DNA from: Azospirillum sp. TSA2s | GTDB taxonomy: Bacteria > Pseudomonadota > Alphaproteobacteria > Azospirillales > Azospirillaceae | Assembly: GCF_004923315.1 (NCBI RefSeq) | Contig: NZ_CP039642.1 | Coordinates: 1-64,000 of the forward strand | DNA length: 64,000 bases | Reading direction: 5' to 3' | In this document: positions 36,191 to 44,522 of the stretch, piece by piece | Position numbering within the stretch: position 1 is the stretch's first letter | Layout of the letters: every line of letters starts with the position of its first letter | Notes under the pieces: model-generated | Database searches by the model: none | What the model saw: the letters and a program-made list of their open reading frames with translations, nothing else | What the model was told of the DNA's origin: nothing | Position numbers and translations under genes: made by a program

Positions 36191-37812
36191 CGGCAGAAGG
36201 GAAACGGCGCCACCTTGGGCATGTAGATCGGGATCCACTCGCAATGGGTGACCGGGTTCGGCAGCTTCCGGGTCTCGATGATCGGCCAGGCATGGGCGGC
36301 AAGCACCACCAGCGTCACGCCGCCCAGGATCCAGCGCCGCGGCTTGTTTCGGTCCAGCAGCCCCGGCATCCGTGCCAGCACCCAGGCGGCCGACAGGATC
36401 GCCAGCGGATCGGTGTAGGCGGCATAGGCGCGCTGGAAACCGCGCAGCGAGAACAGCGCCTCCAGCCCCCAGGCGACCAGCAGCAGGAACAGCGCCTGCA
36501 CCGCGGCCAGCCTCTCCCCCCGCCGCCACAGCACCACCGCCCCGGCGATGGCGAACCACTCCACGATGATGGTCTGGGGGATGTTGTCGGGGTGCAGGAC
36601 GATGGTACGGATCGCCAGCGTCCGGCCGATGCCAGCCAGCAGAAGCGCCAGCGTCCCCTGCCCCACCACGTTGCCCTGCCCCTGCAGCTCCGCCCCGTGC
36701 CGCCAGGAGGAGAAGACGAACATGTGCTCGACGAAGTTCGCCACGGCGATGGCGTTCTGCTCGTTCCAGCGGATGTCGAGCGCCAGCAGCCCGGCCGCCA
36801 GCCCCAGCAGCACCGCCGCCGCCCCGGCCACCGCGCGTGCCGCCGGCACCCGGTGCACCACCGCATGGACCAGGATGCCGACCAGCACCCAGCCGGCAAC
36901 GATGCTCTGATACCCGCCGCCCGACAGCACGCCGCCAACGGGGGTGTAGGGATAGACCGCCCGCCCCCAGCCGGCCAGCCCGGCCTGGATCAGCCCGAAG
37001 GCCGGAACCGCCGCTGCGGCCGCCAGCAGCCCGACCACAGCCGCCACGCCCCAGGCCGCTCCCGGAGCGGTCTCCGGCTCCGCCCTGCGCCCGAACAGGA
37101 TCGCCGCCACCGGCAGCCCCATCGCCAGGAACACCGCCTGCACCTTGGTCACCATGGCCAGCCCGACCAGCAGCCCACCCAGCGCCAACTGCAGCAGCGA
37201 CGCGCCGCCGCAGCCACGCCCGTCCGCCGGCCGCACAGCCCGCAGGACCAGCAGCAGCCCCAGCACGACGAAGCCGGCCGACAGCAGGTCGGTGCGCATC
37301 TGCCGCCCCTGCGCCGTCAGCCCGACGCCGAAGGCCAGCAACACCCCGGCCAGCAGCGCCACCCGCCGGTCGCCCAGCAGCCCGCGCAGCAGCGTGGCGT
37401 AGCTGACGGCGAAGGCGGCGGTCAGCAGGATCGACAGCGCCCGCCCGGCCTGGATCAGCGACTGCCATACCGCCTCCGTCGCCACCACGTCGCTGCCCGG
37501 CGGCAGGGCCGACAGGCTGGCGACCGGCAGCAGCCCGACCGCATGCAACAGCCGGTACCAGACGTCGATCACCAGGAAATAGCCGTAGCCGGGATGGTCG
37601 AAATACTCCTGCGGCAACCCGTCGCCGAACAGCAGCCCGTGATAGGCCAGCACGAGATCCTGATCCGAATGCACCCAGTAGGGCAGCCGGAACCCGACCA
37701 GCAGCACCGACAGCACCATCGCTGCGGCCAGCCCCAGGCACAGCAGCCACCAGGGCGCCGCCACGACACGGTCGAGCAGGGAGGGACGGGCGACGGAGGG
37801 TGCAGGCGTCAT
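36187..37812 (-). CDS. Polytopic membrane glycosyltransferase-like protein (GT39/PMT superfamily pattern)
   Basis: The 541-aa product has about a dozen transmembrane helices and a first periplasmic loop containing WVHSDQDLVLAYHGLLFGDG, with acidic residues where GT-C enzymes hold their catalytic Asp. A short soluble C-terminus follows (HCEWIPIYMPKVAPFPFCR). The topology fits polyprenyl-phosphate-sugar-dependent GT-C transferases. Acceptor unknown. Convergent with the heptosyltransferase-like gene; the two stop codons overlap. Confidence 0.65.
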   Translation of the reverse strand: MTPAPSVARPSLLDRVVAAPWWLLCLGLAAAMVLSVLLVGFRLPYWVHSDQDLVLAYHGLLFGDGLPQEYFDHPGYGYFLVIDVWYRLLHAVGLLPVASLSALPPGSDVVATEAVWQSLIQAGRALSILLTAAFAVSYATLLRGLLGDRRVALLAGVLLAFGVGLTAQGRQMRTDLLSAGFVVLGLLLVLRAVRPADGRGCGGASLLQLALGGLLVGLAMVTKVQAVFLAMGLPVAAILFGRRAEPETAPGAAWGVAAVVGLLAAAAAVPAFGLIQAGLAGWGRAVYPYTPVGGVLSGGGYQSIVAGWVLVGILVHAVVHRVPAARAVAGAAAVLLGLAAGLLALDIRWNEQNAIAVANFVEHMFVFSSWRHGAELQGQGNVVGQGTLALLLAGIGRTLAIRTIVLHPDNIPQTIIVEWFAIAGAVVLWRRGERLAAVQALFLLLVAWGLEALFSLRGFQRAYAAYTDPLAILSAAWVLARMPGLLDRNKPRRWILGGVTLVVLAAHAWPIIETRKLPNPVTHCEWIPIYMPKVAPFPFCR

Positions 37813-38020
37813 GATGGGCTGCGCTCACGGTTCAGGTCGGCGGGCGCCTTGTGGCACGGAAATGAACGATTGGGAACCAGTCCGATCCTGCGGTGTTGCC
37901 CTCATGAAACGGTGGAGTCGGGAGTCTCCGCTTCTTTCGTGGTGCCTCGCACGAGTGGCTTTGCAACGTTGACGGGTCGCTGCCACAAAATACGGTATGG
38001 CAGACCCGCCGGGCAGACAA

Positions 38021-38065
38021 ATGCCGGGCAGACAAATGCCGGACAGACACATGCCGGACAAACAC
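38021..38065 (+). repeat. 15-bp tandem repeats upstream of the DUF2934 gene
   Basis: Three tandem 15-mers (ATGCCGGGCAGACAA, ATGCCGGACAGACAC, ATGCCGGACAAACAC), with a partial unit before them. Each contains an ATG in the same frame as the downstream gene. If translated from 37997 they encode MPGRQ-MPDRH-MPDKH pentapeptides. I place them in the leader. Confidence 0.85.
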
Positions 38066-38077
38066 ATGGGGGACTCG

Positions 38078-38503
38078 ATGGCCGATACCGACGACATCCT
38101 GGAGCGTATCCGACGCCGCGCCCACGAGTTGTGGGAGAGCGAGGGCCGGCCGCACGGCCGCGATTCCGACCATTGGACCCAGGCGGAAGCGGAAATCCGC
38201 GGCGCCGGCGCGCTGGAGCCGACCGAAAAGGCCGCCGGATCGCGCAAGAAGACCGCCACCTCCAAGGCCGCCGGCAAGAGCACCCGCGCCGCCGCCGAGT
38301 CCCTGTCCGAAGTCGCGAGCACCCCGGCGGAGGGCGCCAAATCCGCCCCCGCCAAGCCCGCGAAGACTAAGCCGGCCACGGCCAAGCCGAAGGCCGAGGC
38401 TGCCCCCAAGCCGGCAGCCGGAAAGACCACCGCCAAGGCGACCCCCGCCAAGACCCCGCGCGGTCCGAAGAAGGACGGCGGCAAGAGCGCCTCGGCCGGC
38501 TGA
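38078..38503 (+). CDS. DUF2934 protein with histone H1-like Lys/Ala/Pro tail
   Basis: 141 aa. Residues 1-45 match DUF2934 (DDILERIRRRAHELWESEGRPHGRDSDHW), a short helical domain common in soil alphaproteobacteria with no known role. The rest is low-complexity, basic and rich in A, K, P and T (KPAKTKPATAKPKAEAAPKP), resembling histone H1 tails, so nucleic-acid binding is plausible. The ATG at 38078 has GGGGGAC 6 nt upstream and matches the family N-terminus. In-frame ATGs in the tandem repeats upstream are alternative starts, the farthest at 37997. Confidence 0.8.
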   Translation: MADTDDILERIRRRAHELWESEGRPHGRDSDHWTQAEAEIRGAGALEPTEKAAGSRKKTATSKAAGKSTRAAAESLSEVASTPAEGAKSAPAKPAKTKPATAKPKAEAAPKPAAGKTTAKATPAKTPRGPKKDGGKSASAG

Positions 38504-38584
38504 ACCCGGCCTCACCGTCGGAACCCTTCGGCTCCGGAGCCGGTTGTCAGGGCCATACCTGTAAACTTCTCCGGAGGACTTCCC

Positions 38585-38929
38585 ATGGCCGGCTCGCCGT
38601 CGATGGACGACTGCATCCGCAACTGCAACGACTGCCACACGATCTGCCTGGAAACCGTCGCGCACTGCCTGACCAAAGGCGGCGCGCATGCGGAGGCCGG
38701 GCATATCCGCCTGCTGCTGGACTGCGTCGACATCTGCCGCACCAGCGCGGATTTTATGATTCGCGGCTCCCGCTTCCACCATCTCACCTGCGGCGCCTGT
38801 GCCGAGATCTGTGCGGCCTGCGCCGACGACTGCGACCGCATGGCCGACGATTCCATGATGAAGCGTTGCGCCGAGATGTGCCGCCGCTGCGCCGAAAGCT
38901 GCCGCTCGATGTCGCGCATGGCCGCCTGA
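38585..38929 (+). CDS. Four-helix-bundle copper-binding protein (DUF326/Csp-like)
   Basis: 114-aa cytosolic protein with 16 cysteines in CxxxC/CxxC spacings along predicted helices: DDCIRNCNDCHTIC, LDCVDIC, CGACAEICAACADDC and RCAEMCRRCAESC. This pattern is that of copper-storage Csp3-like proteins, which bind many Cu(I) ions inside a helix bundle. No signal peptide, so it is cytosolic. GGAGGACTTCCC precedes the ATG. Stand-alone gene; no copper regulator site is obvious upstream. Confidence 0.88.
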   Translation: MAGSPSMDDCIRNCNDCHTICLETVAHCLTKGGAHAEAGHIRLLLDCVDICRTSADFMIRGSRFHHLTCGACAEICAACADDCDRMADDSMMKRCAEMCRRCAESCRSMSRMAA

Positions 38930-38942
38930 TCGGGGCGTCCGC

Positions 38943-40487
38943 CTACTCCATCACCGCCGCTTCCTCCGGCGCCGGGGCCCCCGCCTTCGGCCGCCGGAGC
39001 AGCAGCAGCATCGGGATCACCAGCAGCGCGACGTACATCATCAGCTTGAAGTCGTCGATGTAGGCGATCATCGCCGCTTGCTGCGTGACCTGGGCATTCA
39101 GCATCGCCAGCGCCTCCGGCGACGCGGTGACCTGCTCCGTCATCGCCTGGGAGAAGGGCGTCAGATGTGCGGAGAGGCTGGCATGGTTGACCTGGGTGTT
39201 CTGCGACAGCAGGGTCATCACCACCGAGATGCCGACGCTGCTCCCAAGGTTGCGGACCAGGCTGAACAGGCTGGCGGCATCGGTGCGCAGTCGCGGCTCC
39301 AGCGTGGCGAAGGCGATGGTGCTGAGCGGCACGAACACCAGTCCCAACCCCAGCCCCTGCACCACGCCGCTGATGATGATCGGCTCGCGGTCCATCACGA
39401 TGGTGAAGCCGGTCATGTACCACAGCGACCAGCTGGTCAGCAGCACGCCCGCCAGGATCAGCAGCCGCGCGTCCACCTTGCGCACCAACCGTCCCACCAT
39501 CAACATCGAGATCATCGTGCCGACGCCGCGCGGCGCCAGCACCAGCCCGGTGGTGACCGTCGGGTAGCCCAGCAGGTTCTGCAACATCGGCGGCAGCAGC
39601 GCCATCGTCGCCAGCAGGATCACGCCGATCACGAAGATCAGGATCAGGCCGGTGACGAAGTTGCGGTCGCGCAGCAGCGCCGGGTCGATGAAGGGCTCGG
39701 TCTTCGTGTTGCCGTGGGCGGTGGCGATGTGGACGGTGAAGATCCAGAAGGCGCAGGCGGCCAGCGCCGTCTCGATCCAGATCTCGGTCGCGCCGAACCA
39801 GTCCAGCTGCTCGCCGCGGTCCAGCAGCATCTGGAAGGCGCCGACCGCCAGCCCCAGCATGGCGAAGCCGAAGAAATCGAAGCCGCGCTGCCGACCCTTG
39901 GTCTCGTGCAGGAAGACCAGCATGCCGAAGAAGGCCAGCAGCCCGACCGGCAGGTTGATGTAGAAGACCCAGCGCCAGCTGAAGCTGTCGGTCAGCCAGC
40001 CGCCCAGCGTCGGCCCGGCGATGGGACCGACCATGATGCCGGCGCCCCACAGCGCCATCGCCTGCCCGTGCCGCTCCTTCGGGTTGATGTCCAGCAGCAC
40101 CGATTGGGACAGCGGGACCAGCGCCGCGCCGAAGATGCCCTGCACCAGCCGGAAGGCCACCATCTGCGTCAGGCTGCCGGCCAGCCCGCACAGCACCGAC
40201 GCGGCGGTGAAGCCCGCCACCGCGATCAGGAACAGCCGCTTGCGCCCGAACCGGTCGGCCATCCAGCCGGTGGCCGGCGTGGCGATGGCCGCGGCCACGA
40301 TGTAGGAGGTCAGCACCCAGGTGATGGTGTCCTGCGCCGCCCCCAGGCTGCCCTGCATGCTGGGCAGGGCGACGTTGGCGATGGTGGTGTCCAGCACCTG
40401 CATGATGGTGGCGAGCATGATCGACACGGTGATCATGCCGCGATGCTTCACCTCATGCGGGGCGGCAGGGGATTGGCTGGCGGCCAT
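38943..40487 (-). CDS. emrB: DHA2-family MFS multidrug efflux transporter (EmrB type)
   Basis: The 514-aa inner-membrane antiporter has 14 predicted helices. The DHA2 motifs are visible: VLDTTIANVALPSMQGSLG in helix 1, GWMADRFGRKRLFLIA (motif A) and LSQSVLLDINPKERHGQAMA. It would pump drugs through the EmrA adaptor and an outer-membrane channel. Last gene of a marR-emrA-emrB run on the minus strand, convergent with the copper-protein gene. Confidence 0.94.
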   Translation of the reverse strand: MAASQSPAAPHEVKHRGMITVSIMLATIMQVLDTTIANVALPSMQGSLGAAQDTITWVLTSYIVAAAIATPATGWMADRFGRKRLFLIAVAGFTAASVLCGLAGSLTQMVAFRLVQGIFGAALVPLSQSVLLDINPKERHGQAMALWGAGIMVGPIAGPTLGGWLTDSFSWRWVFYINLPVGLLAFFGMLVFLHETKGRQRGFDFFGFAMLGLAVGAFQMLLDRGEQLDWFGATEIWIETALAACAFWIFTVHIATAHGNTKTEPFIDPALLRDRNFVTGLILIFVIGVILLATMALLPPMLQNLLGYPTVTTGLVLAPRGVGTMISMLMVGRLVRKVDARLLILAGVLLTSWSLWYMTGFTIVMDREPIIISGVVQGLGLGLVFVPLSTIAFATLEPRLRTDAASLFSLVRNLGSSVGISVVMTLLSQNTQVNHASLSAHLTPFSQAMTEQVTASPEALAMLNAQVTQQAAMIAYIDDFKLMMYVALLVIPMLLLLRRPKAGAPAPEEAAVME

Positions 40488-40529
40488 GGGGTGCCTGCGG
40501 ATGATTGTCGGTTGGAGGAGGCGAAGGCC

Positions 40530-41651
40530 CTACCGGATCGCCGCGACTGCGCTGCCGATCACGCCCGGCAGCGGCCGGCTGTAATGGGTGTCGACCTCCA
40601 CATCGGCGCTCAGGCCGGTGCGAAGCGGCACGCCGGCGGCATCCGTCCCGTCGATGCGCAGACGGACCGGCACGCGCTGCACCACCTTCACCCAGTTGCC
40701 GGTGGCGTTCTGGGCGGGCAGGACCGAGAACTCAGATCCGGTGCCGGCGCCTATGCTCTCGACATGGGCGCTCAAGGTGCGGCCGGAATAGGCGTCCAGC
40801 ACCACGGTCGCGGTCTGGCCGACGGCCATGTGGGTCAGGTCGGTTTCCTTGAAATTGGCCTCGACCCAACTCGACCCGCTCATCACCAGACTGACCGCCG
40901 AAAGCCCGACGGAGGCGTATTGCCCGACGAGCAGACGGTCGGTCTGGCTGACCACGCCATCGGCCGGCGCCGTCACCACCGTGTGGTCCAGGTCGCGCTG
41001 TGCGGACGCCTTCTTCGCCAGCGCCTCCAGCACCATTGGATGGCGGTCGGTGGGGATGTCGGGATCGCCGCCCAGCGCGGCGCGGGCGCTGACCACCGCC
41101 TGCTTCTCGGTGTTCAGGTCCTGCTGCGCCGCCATCAGGTCATGGCGCACGGAATCATAGGTCGCGCGCGCGGCAACGCCGGTCTTCAGCAGATCCTGCT
41201 GGCGCTGGAACTCGCGCTGCTCGAAGGCGACCTTCTCCTCCGCCGCGGCCTGCTTGGCCTGCGCCTCACCCAGGTCGGCGCGCAACTGCTCCACCTTCAG
41301 CCGCGCCGACGCCAGCGCCGCGTCCGCCTGCTGGAGGGCCAGCCGATAAGGCTCGTCATCGATGCGGAACAACAGGTCGCCGCGATGGACCGGCTGGCTC
41401 TCACGCACCGCCACCTCGACGATGCGACCGGAGATGTCCGGGCTGATCGTCACCTTGTCCTGCTGGACATAGGCGTTGTCGGTCGAGACATAGCGTCCGC
41501 CGACAACATACTCATAGCCGCCGCCCACCGCCACCAGCAGCGGCAGAGCGGCCATCAGAACCCAGCGGCGCCAGCGCGTCCGGCGGACGGGTTTGGCGGC
41601 TGGTTGAGCGGCAGGACGGGTTTCGGTATCGCGGTCGGTCACGGCGGTCAT
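40530..41651 (-). CDS. emrA: EmrA-type membrane fusion protein
   Basis: The 373-aa adaptor has a cytoplasmic N-terminus, one membrane helix (about 30-48), a lipoyl half (STDNAYVQQDKVTISPDISGR), an alpha-hairpin (about 100-190), and a barrel (GSSWVEANFKETDLTHM). The YVSTDNAYV motif is diagnostic of EmrA/HlyD proteins that pair with DHA2 pumps. 42 nt separate it from emrB, and about 33 nt from the regulator upstream. Confidence 0.94.
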   Translation of the reverse strand: MTAVTDRDTETRPAAQPAAKPVRRTRWRRWVLMAALPLLVAVGGGYEYVVGGRYVSTDNAYVQQDKVTISPDISGRIVEVAVRESQPVHRGDLLFRIDDEPYRLALQQADAALASARLKVEQLRADLGEAQAKQAAAEEKVAFEQREFQRQQDLLKTGVAARATYDSVRHDLMAAQQDLNTEKQAVVSARAALGGDPDIPTDRHPMVLEALAKKASAQRDLDHTVVTAPADGVVSQTDRLLVGQYASVGLSAVSLVMSGSSWVEANFKETDLTHMAVGQTATVVLDAYSGRTLSAHVESIGAGTGSEFSVLPAQNATGNWVKVVQRVPVRLRIDGTDAAGVPLRTGLSADVEVDTHYSRPLPGVIGSAVAAIR

Positions 41652-41684
41652 TGCGGTCGGGTCCCGAAGGAAAAAAGGAATGCG

Positions 41685-42194
41685 TCAGGCTTTGGCGGCG
41701 ATCTTCTCGGCACTCATCTTCTCGGGTAGCTCGGCCGCCCGGCGGTCGGACAAGTTGGCGCGCATGTGGGCCAGCATCTCGACCAGCTTGGCCTCGGCGT
41801 CGGATGGAAGACCGGCCAGCGCCTCCGCATAGATGCCGGTGGCGAGCGCCCGGCCCTGCTCCAGCACCGCATGTGCTTTCGGCGTCAGATGCGGCAGGCG
41901 GGCGCGCCGGTCGGTCGGATCGGCGCGGCGTTCGATCCAGCCGCCCTCCTCCATGCGGTCGATCTGCCGGCAGAGCGTGATCGGCTCGATCTCCATCAGA
42001 TCGGCCAGCGCCGCCTGCTTGATCCCTTCGTTCCGCGCCAGCGTGGCGATCACCGACCATTGCGCGCGGGTCAGCCCGAGATGGCGGGCGCGCTGGTCGA
42101 AACGGACGCGCATCATGCGCGCCGTATCGGTCAGGACGGCACCCAGGCTCATCGAATGGGAGTTTGCAGATCGGGTATCGGCGGCGGAGGACAT
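41685..42194 (-). CDS. MarR-family transcriptional repressor of the emrAB pump
   Basis: 169-aa winged-helix regulator. The recognition region LTRAQWSVIATLARNEGIKQAALADLMEIEPITL and wing ERRADPTDRRARLPHLT are standard for MarR/EmrR. The ATG at 42194 is used; a GTG two codons upstream (42200) is the alternative. It leads the regulator-emrA-emrB operon. Two perfect palindromes lie directly upstream, so autoregulation is likely; ligands relieving repression are probably exported drugs or aromatic acids. Confidence 0.92.
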   Translation of the reverse strand: MSSAADTRSANSHSMSLGAVLTDTARMMRVRFDQRARHLGLTRAQWSVIATLARNEGIKQAALADLMEIEPITLCRQIDRMEEGGWIERRADPTDRRARLPHLTPKAHAVLEQGRALATGIYAEALAGLPSDAEAKLVEMLAHMRANLSDRRAAELPEKMSAEKIAAKA

Positions 42195-42203
42195 CGGCAC
42201 ATC

Positions 42204-42217
42204 ATAAGCTTGCTTAT
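42204..42217. promoter_or_regulatory. MarR operator 1
   Basis: ATAAGCTTGCTTAT, perfect 6-bp arms with a TT centre, 10 nt upstream of the regulator start. Identical arms recur 30 bp further upstream. Confidence 0.85.
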
Positions 42218-42233
42218 CGATTTCGGTGAATTA

Positions 42234-42247
42234 ATAAGCCTGCTTAT
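42234..42247. promoter_or_regulatory. MarR operator 2
   Basis: ATAAGCCTGCTTAT, same arms as operator 1. The 30-bp centre-to-centre spacing is close to three helical turns, so two dimers could sit on the same face of the DNA. Confidence 0.85.
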
Positions 42248-42418
42248 CATCGGCAATCCTCGCGGCGCGCATGGCAGGGCCACGCCGATGTCGCGTCTCC
42301 GGCGTCCGAGACAGGATCGCGCCTCTGGCGCGCGCGACAGGAGATTGCTAAGGTGCCCACCCGTTTCGTTCCATTCCTTTCGCCAACTCGCCCGAATCGA
42401 CCAGCTGAGGACCGATCC

Positions 42419-44284
42419 ATGCCGCACTACCGCTCCCGCACCTCCACCCACGGCCGCAACATGGCGGGCGCGCGCGGCCTGTGGCGGGCGACCGGCATGA
42501 AGGACGGCGATTTCGGCAAGCCGATCATCGCCATCGCCAATTCCTTCACCCAGTTCGTACCCGGACACGTCCACCTGAAGGATCTGGGTCAGCTGGTCGC
42601 CCGCGAGATCGAGAAGGCCGGCGGCGTGGCGAAGGAGTTCAACACCATCGCGGTGGATGACGGCATCGCCATGGGCCATGGCGGCATGCTGTACAGCCTG
42701 CCCTCGCGCGAGCTGATCGCCGACGCGGTGGAGTACATGGCGAACGCGCACTGCGCCGACGCGCTGGTCTGCATCTCCAACTGCGACAAGATCACGCCCG
42801 GCATGCTGATGGCCGCGATGCGCCTGAACATCCCGGCGGTCTTCGTCTCCGGCGGCCCGATGGAGGCCGGCAAGGTCAAGTGGCGCGGCAAGGTCAAGTC
42901 AGTCGATCTGATCGATGCCATGGTCGCCGCCGCCGACCCGACCGTCTCCGATGAAGAGGCGGCGGAGATGGAGCGCGGCTCCTGCCCGACCTGCGGCTCC
43001 TGCTCCGGCATGTTCACCGCCAATTCGATGAACTGCCTGACGGAAGCGCTGGGCCTGTCGCTGCCCGGCAACGGCACCATCCTGGCGACCCACGCCGACC
43101 GCAAGGAGCTGTTCCTCGCCGCCGGCCGAATGGTAGTCGACCTCTGCCGCCGCTGGTATCAGGAGGAGGACGCGACCGCCCTGCCGCGCGGCATCGCCAC
43201 CCGGCAAGCGTTCGAGAACGCGATGACGCTCGACATCGCCATGGGCGGTTCGACCAACACCGTCCTGCACATCCTGGCCGCGGCGCAGGAGGGCGGCATC
43301 GACTTCACCATGGCGGACATCGACCGGCTGTCGCGCCACGTTCCCAACGTCTGCAAGGTCGCCCCGGCGGTGGCCGACGTCCATATCGAGGACGTGCATC
43401 GCGCCGGCGGCATCTTCGGCATCCTGGGCGAACTTGACCGTGCCGGCCTGCTGAACCGCGAGGCGCCGACTGTCCATGCCCCGACGCTGGGTGACGCGCT
43501 GGACCGCTGGGACGTGATGCGCACCCAGGACCAGTCCGTCCACACCCTGTACCGCGCCGCCCCCGGCGGCATCCCGACCGTCGTGCCCTTCAGCCAGGAG
43601 CGCCGCTGGCCGGAACTGGACCTCGACCGGGAGAAGGGCGTGATCCGCAAGGCCGAAAACGCCTTCAGCCAGGACGGCGGCCTCGCCGTGCTGTACGGCA
43701 ACATCGCGGAGAACGGCTGCATCGTGAAGACGGCGGGCGTTGACGCCTCCAACCTCGTCTTCACCGGGCCGGCCCGCGTGTTCGAGAGCCAGGACGACGC
43801 CGTCGCCGGCATCCTGGGCGACGTGGTCAAGGCGGGCGAGGTGGTGGTCATCCGCTACGAAGGTCCGCGCGGCGGACCCGGCATGCAGGAAATGCTGTAC
43901 CCGACCAGCTACCTGAAGTCGAAGGGGTTGGGCAAGGCCTGCGCACTGGTCACCGATGGTCGTTTCTCCGGCGGCACGTCGGGGCTGTCGATCGGCCATG
44001 TCTCGCCGGAAGCGGCGCAGGGTGGCGCCATCGGACTGGTGCAGGACGGCGACCGCATCGAGATCGACATCCCCAACCGCATCATCCGCCTCGCCGTCGA
44101 TGACCAGGAAATGCAGCGCCGCCGCGATGCGATGAACGCCAAGGGAGTGGATGCCTGGAAGCCGGCCAGCCGCGACCGCGTGGTTTCCCCGGCGCTCCGC
44201 GCCTATGCCGCCCTGACGACCAGCGCCGACCGCGGCGCCGTGCGCGACGTGTCCCAGGTGGAGAATATCGCCGTCCGCCGCTGA
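42419..44284 (+). CDS. ilvD: Dihydroxy-acid dehydratase
   Basis: Dehydrates 2,3-dihydroxy-isovalerate and -methylvalerate in valine, isoleucine and leucine synthesis. The 621-aa product has the expected Fe-S cysteines in [10 protein letters not shown] (about 121-130) and [13 protein letters not shown] (about 187-199), plus [20 protein letters not shown] near the C-terminus. The ATG at 42419 matches the family start [19 protein letters not shown]. Monocistronic, with a clear terminator downstream. No Ile/Val/Leu-rich leader peptide is visible. Confidence 0.97.
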   Translation: MPHYRSRTSTHGRNMAGARGLWRATGMKDGDFGKPIIAIANSFTQFVPGHVHLKDLGQLVAREIEKAGGVAKEFNTIAVDDGIAMGHGGMLYSLPSRELIADAVEYMANAHCADALVCISNCDKITPGMLMAAMRLNIPAVFVSGGPMEAGKVKWRGKVKSVDLIDAMVAAADPTVSDEEAAEMERGSCPTCGSCSGMFTANSMNCLTEALGLSLPGNGTILATHADRKELFLAAGRMVVDLCRRWYQEEDATALPRGIATRQAFENAMTLDIAMGGSTNTVLHILAAAQEGGIDFTMADIDRLSRHVPNVCKVAPAVADVHIEDVHRAGGIFGILGELDRAGLLNREAPTVHAPTLGDALDRWDVMRTQDQSVHTLYRAAPGGIPTVVPFSQERRWPELDLDREKGVIRKAENAFSQDGGLAVLYGNIAENGCIVKTAGVDASNLVFTGPARVFESQDDAVAGILGDVVKAGEVVVIRYEGPRGGPGMQEMLYPTSYLKSKGLGKACALVTDGRFSGGTSGLSIGHVSPEAAQGGAIGLVQDGDRIEIDIPNRIIRLAVDDQEMQRRRDAMNAKGVDAWKPASRDRVVSPALRAYAALTTSADRGAVRDVSQVENIAVRR

Positions 44285-44358
44285 GCCGGTTTGACCCGAC
44301 CAGCGTCAACAGCGACCGAGTCAGGCACAGCGGATATTCATCACAAGTAACAATCAAG

Positions 44359-44388
44359 GCGCCGCGCAAGTCGCGGCGCTTTCTTTTT
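44359..44388 (+). terminator. Rho-independent terminator of ilvD
   Basis: 8-bp GC stem GCGCCGCG (44359-44366) / CGCGGCGC (44372-44379), loop CAAGT, followed by TTTCTTTTT. Confidence 0.92.
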
Positions 44389-44468
44389 GCCCCGAATTAC
44401 ATACACCGATATGTTGGCTTCCGCCTGCGCGAAAATCTTAGGGCGATACATCGCTCGGATGTTCGCAA

Positions 44469-44478
44469 AATTCGAATT
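44469..44478. promoter_or_regulatory. AATTCGAATT palindrome upstream of the cyclase-homology gene
   Basis: Perfect 10-bp palindrome 45 nt before the start of the 1023-aa regulator gene. It shares TTCGAATT with the palindrome upstream of the small peptide gene at 48014-48025, which may indicate a common regulator. Confidence 0.4.
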
Positions 44479-44522
44479 GCATGCTCTAATATGCCAACGC
44501 GAATTCCGCAAAGGGGGCGGAC

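Noticed and set aside
37997..38077. Start of the DUF2934 protein at 37997
   Set aside because: It would translate the tandem repeats; the ATG at 38078 has GGGGGAC upstream and matches the family. Not excluded completely.
35150..38370. Very long frames on both strands (892 and 930 codons)
   Set aside because: They are antisense or out of frame to the heptosyltransferase-like and membrane GT genes, are rich in Arg/Pro/Gln/His, and show no domain pattern.
42270..42350. Short frame before ilvD as a possible attenuator leader peptide
   Set aside because: It encodes [14 protein letters not shown] and so on, without a run of Ile, Val or Leu codons, and no terminator/antiterminator pair follows.
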